This document shows, in pieces, positions 52,170-62,712 of a stretch of 64,000 nt of DNA. The stretch covers positions 1,272,501 to 1,336,500 of the forward strand of contig JADANN010000018.1 of NCBI GenBank assembly GCA_018806985.1. Reading direction: 5' to 3'. Within the stretch, counting starts at the first letter, position 1. Every line of letters starts with the position of its first letter. Under the pieces are notes generated by a model. That model was not told the DNA's origin. It ran no database searches and worked only from the letters and a program-made list of their open reading frames with translations. Made by a program: the position numbers and the translations under genes. The stretch is from Angiostrongylus vasorum. Its lineage: Eukaryota; Nematoda; Chromadorea; Rhabditida; Metastrongylidae.

Positions 52170-52300
52170 TGGAAGCGACAACGATCAGCTGTGGTTTATC
52201 GGCTCGGACCAACGCGGCTCCAAGGAGTACGAAAACGTCGAAACGTTAGCCCAATAAAACTTTTGTACCTACCAGTTGTCAGCTCATCAATCTGGTAAAG
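52170..52300 (+). mobile_element. Penelope-like subfamily B 3' end
   Basis: GGCTCCAAGGAGTACGAAAA then CGTCGAAACGTTAGCCCAAT is a hammerhead-like motif with the CTGANGA core lost. AATAAAACTTTTGTACC and GTCAGCTCATCAATCTGG follow. Confidence 0.5.
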
Positions 52301-52924
52301 TACAAATACAAGCTTCAAATAATCAAAAGCTGACTATGGACACAAAGGAACTGTTTCTTTAAACGAAGTGGTTTCAGAAAAGGTTATCGAGTTCGTAGTA
52401 TGCTTTTTTGCCCTTAATGAGACCATCGGTTAGTTGATCTAAAAAATTACCAGACTTCTTCCTAAACCAGTAAAATTTCATTTCTCTTCTAACATCCGGA
52501 ATCAGACCTTCATTTTTGTGTGCTTGGCAGATCTATTCAACGTCCATTTCTTCGCTCCGCTCTCTGCGGATTAAAATCGACTCAATCCGTCCAATATGCC
52601 ACTTCGCTCCTTAGTGTTCGGTTCATAAATACCATCCTCATTAGTAACAGTTTCTGAGCTATTTTCACTTTACAAAAGGTATTTCACACCAGACAGGGCA
52701 CACTGGAATCCTGTTGAAGGTCTCCATATCTTGTACCCTTCATTAATCTCTTTTGCTTGATAGACTAACTCGCCAGGAAAGCATTTTTGTGCAACCTTGC
52801 CTACTGTAAAGGATTACAATCATTGTTCGATGCAGGGGTTGGTCTGTGTTGGATTGGCTACCGACTGGATACAACGAATCCAAAAAGAGCAGACCGAAAA
52901 GATGAAGCTTAGTTGGATACTTTG
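52301..52924. other. Intergenic, nothing recognised
   Basis: AT-rich. No homology or structure seen. Confidence 0.45.
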
Positions 52925-53105
52925 AAAGCCCGTCTTCATTGGTTGTGCGATCACCAGCGCAATTTCCACTTTCTGAGAGTTTTGCTAGTTTCGCCGTTGT
53001 GGTTCCCTGGAGTTTCGAGTCTGCCTAGCCAAAGTCTGCTCCAGGTCGTTACAACCACTGGCAGTCGCTGCGCTCGTGGATCAGAGAGAGATCATGAAGG
53101 CCTAT
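52925..53105 (-). mobile_element. R3 repeat, 3' part
   Basis: On the minus strand, CTGGAGCAGACTTTGGCTAG, ACTCCAGGGAACCACAACGG and the end CACAACCAATGAAGACGGGC match R3. The 5' half is missing. Confidence 0.6.
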
Positions 53106-53283
53106 TTGGCTGCCTCGATCCTCGAATTAATGAGCTGATATCAACGCACATCGAAATGTATGTTTTTAAGAATGCATGTTAACCCATATACGGGTCACGT
53201 TGTATCAAAGGTAGTTTGTTTTCTAAAAATTCGAACAAGCATACCGAAGGTAGTTTGATTTCTAAACTTTAAACAAACATATA

Positions 53284-53563
53284 AAAGGGTAAAAGGGTAA
53301 AGCTCTCGGCGTTGATCAATCCCCTGAGGGATGTGCCATGCGTTCGACTTCATTAAGTATCGTTGGAGATGGTTGAATGCATATCTGGCCTTTACAGTGA
53401 CACGCAGTGGCCCACCGACTTATCGAGCCAGTGCTGCTACCCTCACGGACAAGTCATCTGCCGACTCCGGAGGGGTGGAAGGCTTGGTGAGCCATGGGTG
53501 GGAGCATCGATTCCATGTGTGTGTCGCAGTGGTCCCTCCAACCATTGCGCCACACGCGCCCAT
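53284..53563 (-). mobile_element. S1 tRNA-derived SINE with 12-bp duplication
   Basis: Flanked by AACAAACATATA at 53272-53283 and 53564-53575, which fixes the ends. On the minus strand it begins GGGCGCGTGTGGCGCAATGG (A box TGGCGCAATGG). It continues through GAATCGATGCTCCCACCCAT, GCCTTCCACCCCTCCGGAGT, CATGGCACATCCCTCAGGGG and ATTGATCAACGCCGAGAGCT. It ends in TTTACCC repeats. Confidence 0.88.
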
Positions 53564-53624
53564 AACAAACATATATGATCATGTAAACAATGCAACATAA
53601 CAAATATATCTAGTCATCTTTTTT

Positions 53625-54289
53625 TCTATCTGCTGCACACAAGAGTAGATAGACGAGGAAAATTTTTTTTCAGTTATTGGAATAACAGTAACAGTGCATC
53701 GCGAGAGAAACCGCAAGAAAACGGGCCTACATTTCTGAATGTACAAGCTAATCTGTCGAAAAATGGGTACATCACCAGGTGGCACCGAGAGACAAGTAAC
53801 AATAACATGTTGGTTCGTCACCTCTTCCCTCACCCCTCACACACAAAAAAGATCACTTGTGAGAAACGTGTATCGAGCAGGCACCAATGTGTGCACACGA
53901 GGAGAGCAGAAGGAGGGATCTCTGAAATGGGCACCGGAAATAGCCATTTCCAATGGCTACGAAAGTGGAACTCTTCAGGATATCTGTGGAAGGAAATCCT
54001 TTCCTCCAGGTGGTAATTCTAACGAGAATGACGTCTCGTTTATCCTGCCGTTGAATTCCAACGAAATCATTGCAGCTACAAAGCGGTGCTCAAAAACGGT
54101 CGGTGTAGAGAATTCGGCAACAGTAATTGAAATGCTATCGAGAACTCTAAGACAACAATTAGTTTTCAACCGCCTGTCTGCACAGCGCAGACTTCGAGTA
54201 CGGTGTACCTGATCACTTGTAATGCATAAAAAGAAAAATATATTGGAGAAAAGGGTAGACTATTGTGCGTCCATATGAAAGAAAACCAC
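53625..54289 (+). mobile_element. Penelope-like element P7, left of LINE C
   Basis: Starts at the RT motif C region (RVDR in place of YVDD). It continues FLNVQANLSKNGYITRWHRE, LVRHLFPHPSHTKKITCEKR and IAISNGYESGTLQD, then FILPLNSNEIIAATKRCSKT and a YIGEKGRLLCVHMKEN piece of the GIY-YIG domain. LINE C interrupts it there. The continuation is at 57551. Confidence 0.75.
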
Positions 54290-57200
54290 CTGAACCACCT
54301 GTAGTCTCCTTGGTCGTCGAGTGACTCGAGCGAGCGCCAGTAAATCTTCCACTTTTCGCAAGCTTTTTGTGAAGAACTCTGACCAGATGGTCGCTGGTCT
54401 TCCTGCAGTGCGTTTGACATTCCGAAGAATCCACTCACTAACGGCTCATGTTCGTCGGTTGTCGTTCATGCGCATTACTTGTCCGGCCCCCCCCCCTTAC
54501 TCTCGACTGTTTGGCGTACAGAAGGGCATCTCTGATTTTTGATCGTTGACGCGGGTCGGAGCTTCTGATCCCCCTCCTTTTCATGTGTGACACGGGATAC
54601 TCCTAGCATCGTCCTTTCAACTGCGCGTTCAATAATGCTGAGTGACCTCTCACCGTGCTTAAGCAACGATCAGGTTTCTGACGCATATGTTAAAGCAGGA
54701 AGTACCGTTGAGTCAAAAGATGGGCACGGAGTGGGCGTTCTTTGTTCTCTTCACCACATCCTCGATGCTATTGAAAGTTTCCCAAGTCGCTCATTTCCTT
54801 CTGCTCTACTCTAGAGCTTAGTCGTTTGTCATGTTGGTTTTCCGTCCTAGTTAGACGTATTTGGAGCATTCGGAAATATTCGTTCTGTTGATCGTGAATG
54901 GGGCATAAGAAACTAGTCGATTCCTCATTAACTTCATTTTTTGTTAGATTTAGTCTAAGTCCAATCTTTCCACATGCTTTATCAAAGTCGGCAAGCATAC
55001 GTTCCGCCTGGCTAATGTTTGATGTTATAAGGACGATGTCATCAGCAAAGCGAAGATGGTGTAACTGCCGACCATCGATTTTCACTCCCATATTATCCCA
55101 TCCCAACGTTGCCATGACGTTTTGGAGGGTGGCGGTAAATAATTTGGCGAGATGATATCGCCTTGCCTAACCACTCTTTTGACGTCAATGTTAATATCGT
55201 TGAAGAATGGTAATATCTTGGTTGTGAAATTTTTGTACAGCTCACGAAGAATCTTTATATATTGAGTAGGGACTCCCTGACTATCAAAGGCTTCCATGAG
55301 TGCTTCCATTTCAATTGAGTCAAAGGCCTTCATTAAATCGATGAAAGTGGACAGAGCGGTCTTTTGTATTCGCGATACTTCGATGAGTCTTGTTATCGTG
55401 TGGATGTGGTCTATCGTGCTAAATCCTTTTCTAAACTCTGCTTTGCTCACATGGCTGTCCTTCGTGCAGTGTTCTGTCAATCCTCTTTAGGATGATTCGA
55501 GTGAAGAGTTTGTAGATGACATACAGCAAGCAGATTGGGCGGTAGTTGCCTATATCGTGTAGGTCACCGTTCTTGAACAATAACACGGTCTTGCGGGTCT
55601 TTTTATTGAATAGGGACCTTACATTCAGACAAGTAACGTGTGAACAGCCGAGGCAGTGCGTTTCCGAGGACTGACGGAAGGTTCTTCAGGTGTTCTGATC
55701 TTATCCTACCCAGACCTGGTGCTGTTCGATTTTTTCACCGACGAAATAGCATGTCGGATTTCGGAAAGGAGAACCAGTTGTGCGACATGTCCATCCTCCA
55801 TTATTTCATATGAGGGAAAGTGGACGTGGCTACCGAGGAGATCTGAGTAGTATTAGTGAATGATTTTTTTCCATTGCCTTTCTGGACGCTGTAACTGCTC
55901 CATATGGGCGTCGGAGTGCAATCATCTTGGTCATGTAATTGGCGAAGCTTCGGTGGGCTTCGCGAATGCTTTTTCCAGCCTCTGCAGCTTCGACCATTAC
56001 TGCTTCTGTCCTCTCTTTAAGATCTTCTTTTATCGCCTGTCTGCATTGTTTTGCAAGTTCGGACGTTAGTTCGCGGTTGTCTGCAGCTCGTGCGACTCCA
56101 CGCTGGCGTATCAGGCCGAGTGCTTTCTGAAGACAGATGTCTCTTGGCGACTTTTGAACTCTCAGCATTCATCGCGCTAACATGATGTTAAATGAGCCGA
56201 TTGTGTTTTTCGTCGATGTTATTAAGGGCGGCATTTTCCCAAAAGCCTATTAGTGAATTGAATAAGTCCCAGTTTGTGGTGATTCTGGGGCATTGGTTTT
56301 CGAATTTAGCGGCTTTTTCTCCTCCTCTCGAGAAGTAGAGTCTTGCACGAAGGAGACGGTGGTCTGATCCCGTGTTGAGTTTGGGACAACAGGGACGTCG
56401 GTAAGGCAAAACCTTCGATTTACTATGGTGTAGTTTATATCTTTATGGTGCTCTGTGCTCTCCACTGGAAGACCCCCCATGTCCAACGTTAAGGGTGGGG
56501 TTTCTAGAATTGCGAGTTACCACGGATGGTCTTGGTCACCATGAAAAGCTCTGACAGATCAGACAGACAGAACAGACAGAGACGATCACACTGTTCGTTC
56601 CATTCTAATCCGTGGGTCCCAATGTGACGTTTTTCTTGGTCTAATCTTGACGTTAAAATCTCCAGTGATGACCTTGAAGAATTTATGATCTTCTCTGTAA
56701 AACTTCTCCAAGTCCATATAGAAAGCTTCGACTTCTTCTTTGTCATGGTTTGATATCGGCGCGTAAACGATTTCTTTTTTTTCAAACCCGGTATTGATCC
56801 ACGTCTTTTAAGTCGCAAACGTCCGATTCGGGTTGTTAGTTGTTCGAATGAATTATGGACAAACTCGTGTTGACGAGAACGCCGACGCCGCCGACTCCTT
56901 TATTGTCGCATATTCCGAGGAACATTTCTTCTCTGGTGTCATAGACGGTGTTGAATACGTGGTGTCGTCTTGTCTCAGCCAGGCCGATGGCGTCGTACCT
57001 CATCCTTCTTGCTTGCGTGATCAACACTTCTATCGAGGACTCGGACGCAAGTTTGCATGCGTTGTAGGTACAGATCTTCACTTTAGTTCTTTGCGAATTA
57101 GACAGATTAGAATGGCCCTGAGATGTTTAACGTTTTGATACCCACGTATAGCTTGCTGGGCCCCGAACGTGGGGGCTAGGTATACTCACGGGCTTATCAG

Positions 57201-57550
57201 TCTCTCCTAGAGTGGGCATGGAGCTTATTTGCTGGAGGCGACTCCTAACTGCCTCCCATATTCTTCCCCCGTCACTTGATTGCCAGCAACCTTTTGGCCG
57301 AATTGACTCTTAGAATACAATCCGCATAAACTAGAACGCACACATACACACGTTGCATGAATATGCCTCATAAATACAGAAAGTATGTGCCAAATCGGCG
57401 CAGCAGAAACATGGAGTCCAACCCTTGGGTCCACCTGCGTCTCAGGGAATCAATGGTCGCTTTTGGTCCGCGATTATCCTCCACCTGGGGACGCGCCACA
57501 TAGCCTTGCAACTCACCGCCTTAGGATCCTTCATATGAGGGAGATCCGTG
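54290..57550 (-). mobile_element. RTE-type LINE, copy C (family 1), nested in a Penelope-like element
   Basis: About 3.26 kb, 5' end at 57550 (CACGGATCTCCCTCATATGA), 3' end at 54290 (CTACAGGTGGTTCAGGTG). Minus-strand domains: endonuclease start [40 protein letters not shown]; linker ELTSELAKQCRQAIKEDL; RT TFIDLMKAFDSIEMEALMEA, RQGDIIS, HLRFADDIVLITS (FADD intact, about 55030-55065); C-terminal SIIERAVERTMLGVSR and QRPSGQSSSQKA. Three to five frameshifts. About 10 bp (GAAAGAA..C) of the host element occur on both sides. Confidence 0.88.
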
Positions 57551-58120
57551 GAAAGAACACATAGTCTATAAACATCAAGTTAAACCAAATACTTCACTAG
57601 GTGCGCGTAGGACAGATATAACGGAGAAGACTTTGAGAAGATTTAAAAAATTCAAAAAATGAACCGCGGGTGGGATGAATGGTTCATTGTCTCATATGAT
57701 CTCATACTATTTATGGAACTGGTATTTTAACGTGAAAGTGGTGAGCTATACACCTTATCATCTTACATCTTACATCTATGACCTTATCCATCTATGCACG
57801 ATTTTTTTTGCACAGTTTTTGTCCACGTCGAATATTCAATGGAAGACTAATAGAGAAAGCTCAGAGTGAGAAGAAGCTATTTTGCTTCCACTGCGATTGA
57901 AATATATATTTCGCGGTTTTCTCTTAGGTTTATGGAGGTTTGGCTTACCAGACAGCCGTGAACTTGACTTTTCTAAGCTTTTTAAGAAGGATAAGGCCAC
58001 GAAAACGTCTGCTTTTTTGTGAACAAAGAATAACAAAGAACATCGTGTGTACTTATCAAGAAAACATCGATTTATTGATCAACGCCGACGTTAATAAAAA
58101 AATCGGTCTTGGAATAAACA
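57551..58120 (+). mobile_element. Penelope-like element P8, right of LINE C
   Basis: Resumes the GIY-YIG region (GAAAGAACACATAGTC, HQVKPNTSLGARRTD), decays, then carries a broken hammerhead-like segment (TTTTTAAGAAGGATAAGG, GAAAACGTCTGCTT). The terminal sequence follows: CATCGTGTGTACTTATCAAG and TATTGATCAACGCCGACGTT. Confidence 0.7.
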
Positions 58121-58932
58121 TTGAAATAAAAACTGCTGACTCCTTTGGATCTATACCGATAATTCCAGATACAGAATTCGATTATGGTGCAAAAGAAAGG
58201 TACAACTAGCTTTGAAACAGTGGGATGATGTCTCTTCTATAAATTTATCAACTTCCCAACTAAAATCGGAAGCTATTAGAAGTCTGGCAGTAATCACCAG
58301 TGAGTAATAAGGAACCTACTACTAAAATATTCCCGAAAATTCCATTACTATGAAGCAAATGTGTTAATGAAAAGCGAATTTGTGGAGATGGTATTAAAGG
58401 AATGCCGAAGGATGAGTTTTAGTAACGTGAAATAGGCAAGCACTTAGTGTAGGTATGATTCATAGATTTTCTGAGTTTCTTAATAATCGATTCAGATTAG
58501 CTGCATTATAGTAAATGAGGAAGGAAAGTAGGCAGGTAAGCAATTCTGTCGGCAGAGATTTTACTAGTGCACCAGTGTGCAACGAAGTCAGGCAAGATGT
58601 TATTAAACTTAGCAAAATACGCATAATATTGCATGCACACAGACTTTAAACCTGAAAACGAGTATGAAACCAAGTTCACAAAGGAAATTTTGCGACGATT
58701 CCGAAATTGAGAAGCTCAGAGTGAGCTACCTCGCCGAAGACTTGAATGTTCCCTGTACGGACGGTGCGTGGAATTATTGCATGGGCAGGTGGCCGCTAGG
58801 AGATCTACAGGTAGTGAAACACTGCATTTCTACTAGTGCCATTGTTGTCGCATAGCATGCTTACTAAAAGATTTTTTGGAGATGAGCCTGGACTGATTTC
58901 CTCGTCTACTGTGTGAGAACACTGGGAAAATT
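58121..58932. other. Intergenic, nothing recognised
   Basis: A 63-codon frame at 58664-58855 has no homology that I recognise. ACTGGGAAAATT at 58921-58932 is the left duplication of the next Penelope-like element. Confidence 0.5.
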
Positions 58933-60296
58933 CCCAGGATCGACTTTCTATTAACCTCGGCATTGGAATATGAATGCGTCGTTTTCTTGTTCAGCAATCG
59001 CGAGGTTGTTAAACAGCATACATTTACTTCCATACAAAAACACAATACAATACAACAGTAGCTGACGTTTCGGCAGTATCGCCTTCTTCAGAGCCTGGAA
59101 GGGTATACTGACATACAATTTACTAGGCCAAACGCTTCAATGACACTTACAAAAAGACGAAAAACTCTATGGTAATTACATGGTCAACAGCTTCTCGAAA
59201 AAACTCACCGCTTTTTTTACGTGCCTTCCCATGAGGAAGATTAGAACAGCTGATTATGGTCGCATAAGGTTGATGACTGCACCATCCCACATCAGAAATT
59301 GATGCGAACATACGGGGTCAGGTCGCGTATGACCTCTGGGCATTCATCCCTGCTATTCATTGTAGGGTTTTTGGCATTTATCCAAAAAGCCTCAAGAAGT
59401 TTTCGCGCTGGTGTTCTAGTCTCCTGCGCAAGGATATTGACTTTTACTTCAAAATCGTCCCCGCTGTGCTTTTGTATCCTATGCGTGCCTAGTGGGGTAC
59501 TTTGTCTTAGTTTTCGTTTGCCATCTAGGTGTTCTTTTATACGGAAACACAAAGGCCTGCCCGTTTCGCCAATATATTCATCTCCGCAATTATTACACGA
59601 GATCAGGTATATCGTACCTGAACTCATGCAATCACCGTCCCCTGCCGTAAGGGCAGATTACGCAATTTGTTGTTTCGCATAGACGGTCATACAGGCGGTT
59701 ACGAACTAACTGACGACGTAGAGTAGCCGGTGGTATTTCAACTATCGCTACCGATTCCTCTAGACCTGCCCTTCTTAAGCATCGTTTAATCGCTACGCTT
59801 ACTTCATCGCTAATAAAGGGCAGCATAAACGGGACTTTCTTTTTTTGGCCAAGTGTTTCGCTTGGGCGCATCGCTCTCCTTCTAAACTTATCTCGTGGGG
59901 TTACTATTTCGTAGCCATTGGAGATGGCTATTTGCCGAGCCAAGTCGCGCGATTCTTCCTTTAGTTCCCCGGTTGTGCACACAGAGGTGGCTGTTCGAAA
60001 CATGTTTCTCACAAGCGCCCTCTTTGTGTGTGAAGGGTGGGAAGAAAGGAAGTGAACGAGGATGTTCTTGTTACTTGGCTTTCGGTACCACTTTGTCAGG
60101 TAACCGCTAGTTGATAGGCTTATCTGGACGTTTAAAAACGGAAGCCAGTCTTTTCTCGGTTTCTCCCGGGTGAACTTAATGTACTCAGACAGCTCGTTCA
60201 ATAATTCAAAGCATTTGTCCATCTCCTCCTGCGTAGAGAAGATGACAAAACAGTCATCTACATATCTGCAGCAGAGTAGTGGCCGGAGATCGAGAG
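58933..60296 (-). mobile_element. Penelope-like element P9, 5' truncated, 12-bp duplication
   Basis: Flanked by ACTGGGAAAATT at 58921-58932 and 60297-60308. The minus strand begins inside the RT with CCRYVDDCFVIFSTQEEMDK (catalytic YVDD intact). It continues KDWLPFLNVQISLSTSGYLT, an RNMFRTATSVCTTGELKEES linker and TNCVICPYGRGR, then a frameshift near 59630. The GIY-YIG domain follows (SSGTIYLISCNNCGDEYIGE, TGRPLCFRIKEHLDGKRKLR). A well-preserved hammerhead-like motif lies at 59060-59095. The first two thirds of the RT are missing. Confidence 0.88.
59060..59095 (-). ncRNA. Hammerhead-ribozyme-like motif, well preserved
   Basis: On the minus strand: GGCU, CUGAAGA (59085-59091), A, stem II GGCG-AUAC-UGCC (one G.U pair), GAAA (59068-59071), CGUC, AGCU. 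Stem I pairs GGCU with AGCU (three Watson-Crick pairs and one G.U). The cleavage triplet would be GUC. Confidence 0.55.
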
Positions 60297-60308
60297 ACTG
60301 GGAAAATT

Positions 60309-61471
60309 GATAGCGGGAAGAAATTTGAAGAGGGGAAGAGAAAAGACGACGCCAAATGTGAACATTCGATCCCGTCAGGAGAGTGCGAAGTATACAAGTG
60401 GATTCAATGCTGAAACGAAAAACATGAGAATGTTATGGCCGGATTCTCATTTTGAGCTTACAGGAACATAATAAATCGATGGAACTCGTTCAAGAAATTC
60501 ACTTGGTTCATGTTATCGTGAAGGAACGTGTGGGTAGTTTGAAAAAATCTTTTTCGGTCACTTTAAAGGACGATTTCTGGTGATTAAGAGATTAGAAGAA
60601 GGAAAATACCTGAAGAAGGTCACTTCCTCTTTCTGTACAACTACGGTTGCGGTGCCTTGAAACCAGAAAACTTTCACGCCAATTTCGTTATCAGAATTGC
60701 TCGGCTATACCAGATTTGTTTCAACACATTCAATTCTCTCAGTTACATCAATCTGGAATGTTGCGTACGATGTCGGAAGGCGCCACTTTACGATAGGTGC
60801 CTTGCGGTCGAATTCAAGTAGTGTTTTGCTAATTTAGAAGACTTGACACCAATGCAAGGGATTTTAATGGAAAATATTTTAATGTGACCAATAGATTCTG
60901 TTTACTGCTTCTTGTTAAAATATTTTGGAATGATGTAAAGTTGTTACAAGGAAAGTTGAACTGCCAGTTTTCTAAAAAAAGTAGCGAATATTCTCTATGG
61001 GGAGGCTAATTTCCTCTTTTTGCGACTTTTATTTGCTTACTTTTACAAATAACATTAACATAGTTACCACAATGAAGCCAGAAACTAGATTGAATCCTCC
61101 ATTAAAATTTACACATTTCTAAAAATGTCTGGTATTTCTGTGTAACATGTCCCCCCCCTTCCCCCACATCTTCTAGTATTTATCGCGTTGAAAAAAGAAG
61201 CGAAATGCTTATGACACTGGTTGCACCTTCTCTAATGCCAGTTTCTACTTTGTCTTTGTACTGGATTTATGGAGGAGAATGGGAGATTGATCATCTTTCC
61301 TTCGCAAAGGCTGATAATATCCAACATGATGTCTTTTGGAAGTAGTGTAATGTAAGGATTAAAAGACTTGAGGAAGCAGGATTAAAATTAAAAGTCTATC
61401 TTGTATAAGTTGACCCTTGAAGCGTTGCTGCAAAGTCTGCTACATAAAGCTATTAAGCCCTGTACTCCTTG
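60309..61471. other. Intergenic, nothing recognised
   Basis: AT-rich. A C-rich tract at about 61150-61165. No gene or known repeat recognised. Confidence 0.5.
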
Positions 61472-61486
61472 AAATTATTGTCAGTT

Positions 61487-61931
61487 ATTTACTGCCTATT
61501 ATAATTTTTAACGGCAGGGTATCATGTGAAATACAACTAAGATGATGCTGAGATATTTGCAAAACTCCGGATCGCAGTTGCCTGCGGTGGGGAACGAACG
61601 CGCTACTGTCCTTTCCGGGGAGTAACGCGTTCACCACCACACCATGCGGGTCCTTCGTTTCGCCTGTCTCTCAGCTAGTTCTATCGATCAGCGCTATCAG
61701 CAATCACCTGTCAACGGATCAATCCCGACAGGCGAAACGAAGGACCGCATGGTGTGGGGGGTGAACGCATTCCTCCCCGGAAAGGACAATAGCGGGTTCG
61801 TTCCCCACCGCAGACCCCTGCGGCCCAGAATTTTGCGAATATCTCAGCATCATCTTAGTTGTATTTCACATGTTACCCTGCCATTAAACATTATAGTAGG
61901 CAGCAAATAAAAAGGTTAGGATTGTGATATC
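61487..61931 (+). mobile_element. M1 palindromic retroposon, both arms complete
   Basis: Flanked by AAATTATTGTCAGTT (61472-61486) and AAATTATGGTCAGTT (61932-61946), one mismatch. The left arm runs ATTTACTGCCTATTATAATT, GGCAGGGTATCATGTGAAAT, GATGATGCTGAGATATTTGC, the tRNA-like block, then CTCTCAGCTAGTTCTATCGA. The right arm reverses it: GACAGGCGAAACGAAGGACC, TGAACGCATTCCTCCCCGGA, GGGTTCGTTCCCCACCGCAG, GCGAATATCTCAGCATCATC, CATGTTACCCTGCCATTAAA and AGTAGGCAGCAAATAAAAAG. It is the longest palindrome in the window. Confidence 0.88.
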
Positions 61932-61946
61932 AAATTATGGTCAGTT

Positions 61947-62463
61947 TTTGAGTAACTGCCACTTTCATTAGTGTGTTAAACTGTGGAGAACAGCTTTTCT
62001 TTCAGATCTGTCGGGAGCAGTTTCAGTGTGACCGCTTTGTCAGAAGAAATCGGTCATAGCAAATGGGCGGTGTCTATCGTCGTTTCCAAGGTTGTCGAGG
62101 CGATTTTCGAAGGTTAACAAACTTTATACAGAACTTCGTAACGGTACCTGAAACACTTTAACCAATAATCTCTCCTACAAGCGCTATATAGTGCTACCTG
62201 CTAAGCGGGTCAAGCAGCAAATATGCAGTGGTCGAGCTCTGCAATAGTCTTGTAACATCCCTCACATGGTCTCCATTTCTTCGAGCCCCTGTTACACCTT
62301 TATTCAACAAAAATTAGAAACAATCATGGATAAAAAGCACGTGTTTAAGCTATGAAGAAAATGATATATAACTGGCTGTCCTCCTAACAAGTGCATAGCG
62401 TCATCGAAGCTCTTCCACTTAGCTTTCAATGACCTGTAATTCCGACCACCTAGAAGGAATGAT
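61947..62463. other. Intergenic, nothing recognised
   Basis: No homology recognised. Confidence 0.5.
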
Positions 62464-62712
62464 AGGGCGCGTGTGGTGCAGTGATTAGAGGGACCCCTGC
62501 AATACACATGGGTCCATCCCTCACACCATCCTCACCAAGTCGTCCATCCTGCCGCGATCGGCAAATTGGTGCCAGACTTATCTGGGAATATATCAGCACT
62601 GACTCCATACATCGGGAGGCCTCTGCGTGTCAGTGTACAGGCCAAATATGCATCAATTCACTTCTGACGATGCTTAATGAACTACAATGCATGGCACATC
62701 CCTCAGGAATTG
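62464..62712 (+). mobile_element. S1 tRNA-derived SINE, 3' truncated
   Basis: GGGCGCGTGTGGTGCAGTGA (A box TGGTGCAGTGA), CACATGGGTCCATCCCTCAC (B-box region), CACCAAGTCGTCCATCCTGC, GATCGGCAAATTGGTGCCAG, ACATCGGGAGGCCTC, GACGATGCTTAATGAACTAC and ATGGCACATCCCTCAGGAAT. The usual GAGAGCTTTATCC tail is replaced. Confidence 0.75.

Noticed and set aside
61620..61660. M1 and S1 internal boxes as functional tRNA genes
   Set aside because: A- and B-box-like motifs are present but no acceptor stem or cloverleaf can be folded. They are tRNA-derived repeats.
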